Source of the DNA: Gammaproteobacteria bacterium | GTDB taxonomy: Bacteria > Pseudomonadota > Gammaproteobacteria > Nevskiales > Nevskiaceae | NCBI GenBank assembly: GCA_022599775.1 | Contig: JAHZLQ010000042.1 | Span: 1-64,000 of the forward strand | Length of the DNA stretch: 64,000 nucleotides | Reading direction: 5' to 3' | Shown here: positions 58,516 through 64,000 of the stretch, in pieces | How the letters are laid out: every line of letters starts with the position of its first letter | Position numbering within the stretch: the stretch's first letter is position 1 | The notes under the pieces: model-generated | Told to the model about the DNA's origin: nothing | Databases searched by the model: none | The model's input: only the letters and a program-made list of their open reading frames with translations | Program-made: the position numbers and the translations under genes

Positions 58516-59451
58516 TCAGCAGCTTTCGACGGTTGTGCGTGACCGAGTGGCGGCCGCGCCAAAGATCTGCTCGGCATTGGCGGCGAGAAAATTCTTGAAG
58601 ATGCGCGGTGCGCCGTCGCTGTTGTCGACCAGTCCGCGTTCGATGATTTCCACGAATTGCCTTTCGGTCTGCGCGCTGCCGATGCGGCCGTCGGCCTCGC
58701 GCACCGGCGTTTCCATCGTCGCCGCCATCGTCGCCGTCTGACGCAGCTTGCTGCCGGGTTCGCCCTGAATCTTGGGCAGCAGGCGGAACCCCCGTTCACG
58801 CATCGCTGCCGTCATTTCGTCGATGCCGGCATAGCCGGCGGCAAGCACGTCGATCGTCACATGATTGAAGTCCGGGCCCAGCGCCAGGGCGCTGGCAGCT
58901 TCTCCTGAGACGTCGGCCACCGCCTGCAAGGTGCTGCGCTTCATCGGCGGTCCGTTGCGGCTCATCAGGCGGTCCACGAAATGTTCGATGAACGCCTGCG
59001 CCTCATCGGCCTCCAGACCGCTTTTGCCGGCCTTGGCAATCAGCGCTCCGAATGGGCTGTGGTCCACCGCGGCGGCCTGTTCTTCGCAGTCCTCGCGAAT
59101 CAGCGCGGCCACGTCCGGCGGGAAGGCGTCGAGGTCGACCTGCGAAACGAAGATCTTGAACTGCGTGGAGTCGTCGCCCGGCACCTGCAGGTCGAACGAT
59201 ACGAGCTTCTTGGCCGGGAATGCGTAGTCCAGATCGCGGCGCAGCCCCAGCACCGCCGCCGCCTCCACCCACAGATCGCGCACCGCCGGATCCGCCGTGC
59301 GGATCGCAGCGTGGTCGTTCCGGAACCGGCCGCCATTGTCCGCCACCAAGGCCTGCAGGGTCACGAAATCGGGCACGTTGTTCGCGAACTTGGCGGTCGC
59401 CGCCTCGACGAAGCGGGCGCGTAGTTCTGCGGTGGCAATGGTCTGAGCCAT
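58516..59451 (-). CDS. DUF1338 family protein (2-oxoadipate dioxygenase/decarboxylase-like)
   Basis: A 311-residue protein with the DUF1338 hallmarks: YAFPAKKLVSF near 85, FNHVTIDV near 195, KLRQTATMAA near 235 and EIIERG near 275. In the studied member HglS these metal ligands (two His and a Glu) bind Fe(II) and act on 2-oxoadipate in lysine breakdown. This protein is shorter than HglS and resembles the shorter branch of the family, whose substrate is not established. A CGGAG site stands about 9 bases before the ATG. It is divergent from the DUF885 gene. Confidence 0.85.
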   Translation of the reverse strand: MAQTIATAELRARFVEAATAKFANNVPDFVTLQALVADNGGRFRNDHAAIRTADPAVRDLWVEAAAVLGLRRDLDYAFPAKKLVSFDLQVPGDDSTQFKIFVSQVDLDAFPPDVAALIREDCEEQAAAVDHSPFGALIAKAGKSGLEADEAQAFIEHFVDRLMSRNGPPMKRSTLQAVADVSGEAASALALGPDFNHVTIDVLAAGYAGIDEMTAAMRERGFRLLPKIQGEPGSKLRQTATMAATMETPVREADGRIGSAQTERQFVEIIERGLVDNSDGAPRIFKNFLAANAEQIFGAAATRSRTTVESC

Positions 59452-59614
59452 TTTTATGATCTCCGGTGGTGGGGGCTTCAGGGAATGCGCGGGAACAGCG
59501 GGGGCGAAGTCTAATCCAAGCCGCCGCGGCGTGGCGGATGTCGGCGGCGGGGACCGAAATGCACGGAAGCGGTTAGAGTCAGGCCGATCTTGATCGGTAC
59601 CTGGGGACTACTTC

Positions 59615-61372
59615 ATGAAGAATGCGTTCACGCTGGGAGTTTGCGCCGGCCTTATCGCCTGGGCGAGCGCGGCCTCGGCGGCACGTGTCGGCAGCCCGGC
59701 GCTGGCCGACGCCGTTGCGCTCTACGAGCAGATCGACTGGCCGGAGATGAGCGAGGACGATCGGGTGGACGACGACCAGTTGTTGCCGGACCTCAGCCCC
59801 GCCGCTGATCATTTGCGCGAAGCCAGCCTGCGTCAGGTGCGCGCGAAGCTCATCGACATTGCGGCTGCCGGTCTCGGCGACAAGGATCGCATCACGCTGG
59901 CCTTGCTCAAGTGGACCGTGGACGAGAACATCGATGCCGCGGCCTTCGACGAATCCCGCATCGCCTTCAACAGCGACGGCGGCTTCGACCTTGCCCTGAA
60001 CTACCGCGCAGACCGGACCCGGCCGACCACGATCGAGCAGGCCGAACACTGGCTCGCGGTGCTGGCCGCCGTGCCGGACTACTACCGCGCCAATCTCGAC
60101 AATCTTCGCCGCGGCATCGAAACCGGGTTCGTGTTGCCGCGCATCACGGTCGAATCGGTGTTGCCGCGTGCACGCAGGGCGGCGGCCGTGCCGGTGGCGG
60201 ACGATCCCTTGCTGGTTCCGCTGCTGAACCTGCCGGCCTCGATCCCCGAATCGCAGCGCGCAGCCCTGCTCGACCGCGGACACGCCTTGATAAGCGAAAA
60301 AATCGGCCCGGCCCGCACCGGCTTCGTCCGCTTCCTTGAGGAAGAATACCTTCCGGCCTCGACCGAGGGCCTGGCGGTGTCCGCGCTTCCGGACGGTGAG
60401 GCCTATTACCGCTTCCTGGTGCGCCGCCATACCACCACCACGATGACACCCGACCAGATATTCGAACTTGGTCAGCAGGAGGTGTCTCGGATTCGCGAGC
60501 GCATGCGGGACGTGATGGCGGAGCTCGGATTCGACGGTACGCTCGGCGCGTTCATCGCCAGCTTGCGTGCCGACCCGCAATTCGTGGCGGCCAGCCGCCA
60601 GGATCTGCTCGAAAAGGCCTCCGAAATCGCCAAGCGCGTCGATGGCCTGCTGCCGGCTCACTTCAAAACCCTGCCGCGCCTCAGCTATGGCGTGCGCGCG
60701 GTTCCGGCGGACATCGAGGATGGCTACACCACCGGCCGCTATTTCTCCGGCGATCCGGACAAGGGGCGTGCCGGCGGCCTGATGATCAACACCTCGCATC
60801 TCGATCAGCGTCCGCTCTATGAACTGCCGGCGTTGGTGTTGCATGAAGGTGCGCCCGGTCACCACATCCAGGTCGCGCTGGCGCAGGAGCAGGACGAGGT
60901 GCCGGATTTCCGCCGTGAGCTGTATTTCACGCCATTCGGCGAAGGCTGGGGCCTGTACGCGGAGCGTCTCGGTGAAAGCATGGGTATCTACCGCGATGCC
61001 TACGAGCAGTTCGGTCGGCTGTCCTACGAAATGTGGCGTGCCTGCCGTCTGGTCGCCGATACCGGCATTCACTGGAAGCACTGGAGCTTCGAGCAGGCTC
61101 GTGCCTGTTTCGCCGACAACACCGCCTTGTCGCCGCTGAACATCGATATCGAATTGCAGCGTTACGTCTCCTGGCCCGGGCAGGCGCTCGGCTACAAGAT
61201 CGGCGAACTCAAACTGGTCGAACTGCGTGCCAGAGCCGAAGCGGTCCTGGGCGAGGATTTCGACGAACGCGCTTTCCATGACGCCGTGTTGCTCAATGGT
61301 TCCCTGCCGATGACGGTGCTGGAACTGCAGGTGGAGGCGTGGATCGCGGCGCGAAAGCTCGAGGGAACCTGA
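59615..61372 (+). CDS. DUF885 family exported metallopeptidase-like protein
   Basis: A 585-residue protein with a signal peptide (GVCAGLIAWASAASAA). The helical DUF885 domain follows, with the motif HEGAPGHHIQVAL (410-422). In this family the HExxxxH/HExxH-like motif is thought to bind zinc as in M3/M2-like peptidases. SRIRERMRDVM and EGWGLYAERL are also typical. It is probably a periplasmic peptidase acting on short peptides, but this is inferred from family similarity. It is transcribed alone. Confidence 0.9.
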   Translation: MKNAFTLGVCAGLIAWASAASAARVGSPALADAVALYEQIDWPEMSEDDRVDDDQLLPDLSPAADHLREASLRQVRAKLIDIAAAGLGDKDRITLALLKWTVDENIDAAAFDESRIAFNSDGGFDLALNYRADRTRPTTIEQAEHWLAVLAAVPDYYRANLDNLRRGIETGFVLPRITVESVLPRARRAAAVPVADDPLLVPLLNLPASIPESQRAALLDRGHALISEKIGPARTGFVRFLEEEYLPASTEGLAVSALPDGEAYYRFLVRRHTTTTMTPDQIFELGQQEVSRIRERMRDVMAELGFDGTLGAFIASLRADPQFVAASRQDLLEKASEIAKRVDGLLPAHFKTLPRLSYGVRAVPADIEDGYTTGRYFSGDPDKGRAGGLMINTSHLDQRPLYELPALVLHEGAPGHHIQVALAQEQDEVPDFRRELYFTPFGEGWGLYAERLGESMGIYRDAYEQFGRLSYEMWRACRLVADTGIHWKHWSFEQARACFADNTALSPLNIDIELQRYVSWPGQALGYKIGELKLVELRARAEAVLGEDFDERAFHDAVLLNGSLPMTVLELQVEAWIAARKLEGT

Positions 61373-61454
61373 AGCTGCCGGTGCCCGGTGCGGGGTCACG
61401 GATTCCGCGAGGAAGGATTTTGGCACCGCCGGGATTCGAGGTGGGCTCTCGAAC

Positions 61455-61727
61455 TCAGCCTTCGTCGCGCAAGCGGCCCTCCACGTACTTGTGGAGAATG
61501 CTCGCGATCAAGGTTTGATACGGGAGGCCCTCCGCCAGTGCGCGTTTCTGCAAGCCGCGCAAATCGCGCGAGGACAGGCGAATGTTGATTCGTGCGTCTT
61601 TTCGAAACGTCGCCTCGGCGTAGCCTTGGTGGCGCTGCAACAAGGACCGGGCCTCGGCAACCCGCTTGAGCGTCCCGGCCTCGAAGGCTTCGAGAATTTC
61701 GTCTTCTTCCCGGTCGCGTTCAGTCAT
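61455..61727 (-). CDS. CopG/BrnA-type antitoxin
   Basis: A 90-residue protein. The C-terminal part (RKDARINIRLSSRDLRGLQK, then YQTLIASILHKYVEG) has the ribbon-helix-helix pattern of CopG/BrnA antitoxins. The N-terminal region is acidic and helical and could wrap the toxin. I chose the ATG at 61727, which has an AAAGG site; a GTG at 61736 would overlap the toxin stop. It follows the toxin gene, as in BrnTA-type modules, and the complex probably represses the operon. Confidence 0.8.
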   Translation of the reverse strand: MTERDREEDEILEAFEAGTLKRVAEARSLLQRHQGYAEATFRKDARINIRLSSRDLRGLQKRALAEGLPYQTLIASILHKYVEGRLRDEG

Positions 61728-61732
61728 CGCGT

Positions 61733-62002
61733 TCACCTTTTGTATCTTTGGGTGGCCTTTGGGCTTGGGATGATCGCCTTGAGAAAAACTTCGGTCTCGG
61801 ACTCCACGAATGGCACCAGATAGACATATGCCTCGATCTCGATCGCGTAAATCCTCTGCCCCGGATACCGGTCTTGATTGGGGTGCTCGAAGATGTCCAG
61901 CACATCACCGGCTTCCAGATGAAACAGCACCGCCTCGAAACGGATACCACGCTCCCGTTTCAGATGTGCATTCTTTTCCGGAGCCCAAGCGAACAGTTTC
62001 AC
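61733..62002 (-). CDS. BrnT-like toxin of a type II toxin-antitoxin module
   Basis: An 89-residue basic protein with FAWAPEKNAHLKRERGIRFE at the start and VPFVESETEVFLKAIIPS near the end. This resembles BrnT-like RelE-superfamily ribonuclease toxins (a segment like WDPxKxxxNLxKHGxxF at the N terminus). The family call is by general similarity only. The start is GTG at 62002. It is followed at once by the antitoxin gene and transcribed away from the vapBC pair. Confidence 0.72.
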   Translation of the reverse strand: MKLFAWAPEKNAHLKRERGIRFEAVLFHLEAGDVLDIFEHPNQDRYPGQRIYAIEIEAYVYLVPFVESETEVFLKAIIPSPKATQRYKR

Positions 62003-62159
62003 CGAGAGCCATCCAAGGCAACGTGTGCCTGATGTACTCCGGCACCATGAAGAGTTCCATCCTTACCGCGTTGTTCTTCAATCCTGGGCATGAGGCTCGG
62101 GAATTGAGCCTTGTTACTCAGTCCGGGCGGCTATCAAGCCGATGCTGATCGGGCTACTA

Positions 62160-62187
62160 TGTGTATGAATTCAGGTTGGGATACACA
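62160..62187. promoter_or_regulatory. Candidate VapBC operator
   Basis: The inverted repeat TGTGTAT (62160-62166) and ATACACA (62181-62187), with a 14-base spacer, stands just before the vapB ATG at 62190. The arm centres are 21 bp apart, about two helical turns. This fits the binding of a dimeric VapB antitoxin complex that represses its own gene. Confidence 0.6.
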
Positions 62188-62189
62188 TC

Positions 62190-62411
62190 ATGCGCACCAA
62201 TATCGTGATCGATGAAGACCTGATGCAGGAGACGCTTCGGCTCACCGGCATCAAGACCAAGCGGGAAGCGGTGGAGAAGGGCCTGCGCACGCTGTTGCGC
62301 CTGGAGCGTCAGGCCCAGTTGCGGAAATTCCGCGGCAAGCTGGACTGGCAAGGAGATTTGGAGGCCATGCGCGTCGACCGGACGCCTACGGGCTCCGGAG
62401 ATGCCGTGTGA
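62190..62411 (+). CDS. vapB: VapB-type antitoxin
   Basis: A 73-residue protein with MRTNIVIDEDLMQETLRLTG, then KTKREAVEKGLRTLLRLERQ, which is the ribbon-helix-helix (VapB/Arc-like) pattern. The C-terminal part should bind the PIN toxin. The stop overlaps the vapC GTG (GTGA), so the two are translated together. A candidate operator lies right before the start, leaving almost no leader. Confidence 0.9.
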   Translation: MRTNIVIDEDLMQETLRLTGIKTKREAVEKGLRTLLRLERQAQLRKFRGKLDWQGDLEAMRVDRTPTGSGDAV

Positions 62412-62800
62412 TCCTGGTCGATTCCAGTGTCTGGGTCGACTATTTCCGCGGTGTCGCCTGCGCCGAAACCGATCGGCTCGATGGGGCATTGGGGAACGAG
62501 CCGGTATTGATCGGTGACCTGATCCTGACCGAGGTGTTGCAGGGCTTCACGCATGAGCGGGACTTCCGCCGTGCGCGGCGTCTGCTCGGGGAGCTGCAAG
62601 TGGTGGAAATTGTCGGTCAAGCCATCGCAATCGAAGCGGCGCGAAATTTTCGCCGTCTGCGCGCCAGAGGCGTCACCGTCCGCAAGACCATCGGCACCTT
62701 GATCGCTACGCGCTGCATCGCGGAGCGCTATCCATTGCTGTATCGAGATCGTGATTTCGATCCCTTTGTCGAGCACTTGGGTCTGCGCGCCGCCGTGTAG
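62408..62800 (+). CDS. vapC: VapC-type PIN-domain ribonuclease toxin
   Basis: A 130-residue PIN-domain protein with VDSSVWVDYF at the start (Asp5), TEVLQGF with Glu near 43, and a late acidic cluster LYRDRDFDPF with Asp near 117. These are the metal-binding acids of VapC toxins. The GTG start overlaps vapB. The typical target is tRNA or rRNA; this one is not known. Confidence 0.92.
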   Translation: MILVDSSVWVDYFRGVACAETDRLDGALGNEPVLIGDLILTEVLQGFTHERDFRRARRLLGELQVVEIVGQAIAIEAARNFRRLRARGVTVRKTIGTLIATRCIAERYPLLYRDRDFDPFVEHLGLRAAV

Positions 62801-62904
62801 GCGAGTCGCCTGCCGGGCCGATGCAGCCGGAACGAAGTCTGTCCGCGCCTTGGCGTCCTGGCGGCTTTGCGCGAGACTGATTTCTGACTTCTCTGGACGA
62901 GTCC

Positions 62905-64000
62905 ATGCCCGAGACCTTCGAGCGCGGTTGGGCCTTCTGGATCGACCGCGGCGGGACCTTCACGGACATCGTCGCGCGCGGTCCGGATGGCGTGCTGCTG
63001 ACGCACAAACTGCTGTCCGAAAACCCGGAGCGCTATTCTGATGCCGCCACGGCCGGCATTCGTGCGCTGCTGGATTTGCATGGCGATGCGCCGATCGAAG
63101 TCGTGCGCATGGGTACCACCGTGGCGACCAATGCCCTGCTGGAGCGCAAGGGCGAGCCGACGCTGCTGGCGATCACCGGCGGACATGGCGACGCCCTGCG
63201 GATCGGCTACCAGAGTCGGCCGGACATCTTCGCGCTGAATATCCGCCTGCCGAGCCCGCTGTATTCACACGATATCGAAATCGACGAACGGATCGGCGCC
63301 GACGGTAGCCTGATCCGCGAACTGGACGAGCGTGCCGCGCGTCGCGAACTGCAGGCGGCGTACGACATGGGTTTGCGCGCAATTGCCATCGTGCTGCTGC
63401 ATGGCTATGCATTCCCCGAACACGAGCGGCGGCTGGCGGCGATCGCACGGGAGATCGGCTACACCCAGGTGTCGGTCAGTCACGAAGTCAGCGCGCTGAT
63501 CAAGTTTGTGGGGCGTGGCGATACCACGGTGGCCGATGCCTATCTGTCACCGATCCTGCGTCGCTATGTGGACCGCGTGGCCGATGAGCTGGGCGCCGAT
63601 GTCCGTCTGTTGTTCATGCAATCCAGCGGCGGGCTCGTCGACGCGCAAGCCTTTCGTGGCAAGGATGCGATTCTGTCCGGGCCGGCCGGCGGTATCGTCG
63701 GCATGGTGCGCACGGCGCAGGCTGCAGGCTATGAGCGGCTCATCGGTTTCGACATGGGCGGCACGTCCACCGATGTATCGCACTACGCCGGTGACTACGA
63801 GCGTACCCACGAATCGCAGATCGCCGGTGTACGTCTGCGCACCCCGATGATGGATATTCACACCGTCGCCGCCGGCGGCGGGTCGATCTGCCGCTTCGAT
63901 GGATCAAGACTGCGCGTGGGGCCCGAGTCCGCCGGCGCGGTGCCGGGGCCGGCCTCGTATCGCCGCGGCGGCCCGCTGACCGTGACCGACTGCAATCTGC
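62905..64000 (+). CDS. 5-oxoprolinase/hydantoinase family protein, N-terminal part
   Basis: The gene runs off the window end; the first ~365 residues are seen. [19 protein letters not shown] and [10 protein letters not shown], then [18 protein letters not shown] and [13 protein letters not shown], are typical of the HyuA_A/oxoprolinase ATPase-like fold. The full-length protein of this type is usually a single chain of about 1200 residues that hydrolyses 5-oxoproline with ATP, or a HyuA subunit that would need a HyuB partner. Which applies is decided beyond the window. It lies 104 bases after vapC. Confidence 0.88.
   Translation, partial: MPETFERGWAFWIDRGGTFTDIVARGPDGVLLTHKLLSENPERYSDAATAGIRALLDLHGDAPIEVVRMGTTVATNALLERKGEPTLLAITGGHGDALRIGYQSRPDIFALNIRLPSPLYSHDIEIDERIGADGSLIRELDERAARRELQAAYDMGLRAIAIVLLHGYAFPEHERRLAAIAREIGYTQVSVSHEVSALIKFVGRGDTTVADAYLSPILRRYVDRVADELGADVRLLFMQSSGGLVDAQAFRGKDAILSGPAGGIVGMVRTAQAAGYERLIGFDMGGTSTDVSHYAGDYERTHESQIAGVRLRTPMMDIHTVAAGGGSICRFDGSRLRVGPESAGAVPGPASYRRGGPLTVTDCNL

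Noticed and set aside
59579..61426. A 615-codon open frame opposite the DUF885 gene
   Set aside because: A shadow of GC-rich codons; composition is rich in Arg, His and Gln, with no recognisable features.
61736..61736. GTG at 61736 as the antitoxin start
   Set aside because: It gives a neat GTGA overlap but is too close to the AAAGG site; the ATG at 61727 has the better spacing.
62003..62189. A short reading frame with an ATG near 62047 in the toxin-antitoxin intergenic region
   Set aside because: It is short, has no ribosome site and no recognisable product, and the region is better explained as two divergent promoters.

Overview
The window is 64 kb of dense, high-GC bacterial chromosome. 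Gene content suggests a Gammaproteobacterium, possibly near Nevskiales/Solimonadaceae or Lysobacterales; this placement is an inference from MgtE, EttA, MetG, a shortened RnfB, TspO, two-partner secretion and a split glycine decarboxylase P protein, not from a marker comparison. No rRNA, tRNA, CRISPR array, prophage or intact insertion sequence was recognised.

Left part (1-14.9 kb): rsgA, a cysteine-cluster protein and an unknown gene, then a secreted BNR-repeat-like protein. A three-lipoprotein operon (CsgG-like, DUF4810, DUF799) follows, then mgtE and a membrane protein on the minus strand. A plus-strand unit follows: a secreted S46 dipeptidyl-peptidase overlapping a CHASE3 hybrid histidine kinase, then a REC-kinase, then a VOC protein.

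Central part (14.9-30.9 kb): a 16-kb minus-strand block that reads as one envelope/secretion system. In transcription order it holds TpsB (FhaC-like transporter), a 2335-residue FHA-like exoprotein, a secreted FecR-domain protein, SapC, a TorF-like outer-membrane protein, an ECF sigma factor, its zinc-finger anti-sigma factor, an S8 subtilase lipoprotein and a lipoprotein built of two copies of one ~280-residue unit. Many junctions overlap. A ~55-bp imperfect repeat lies upstream of both the sigma gene and the last lipoprotein gene. The anti-sigma periplasmic domain looks like a subtilisin propeptide, and the neighbouring subtilase seems to lack the oxyanion-hole Asn. This is the best candidate for an undescribed regulatory system here.

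Next (31.1-37.5 kb): a tandem glycine riboswitch leads gcvT-gcvH-gcvPA-tpx-gcvPB-pfkB kinase, with a thiol peroxidase gene between the two halves of the P protein.

Right part (37.7-64 kb): small genes, a GH5 glycosidase lipoprotein, a DUF815 ATPase, ettA, threonine ammonia-lyase, a DUF1571 protein, a diguanylate cyclase, nth, rnfB, metG and tspO. A MarR-TolC-EmrA-EmrB efflux operon, the Fe-S carrier Mrp/ApbC, DUF1338 and DUF885 proteins, and two back-to-back toxin-antitoxin modules follow. The window ends inside a 5-oxoprolinase/hydantoinase gene.
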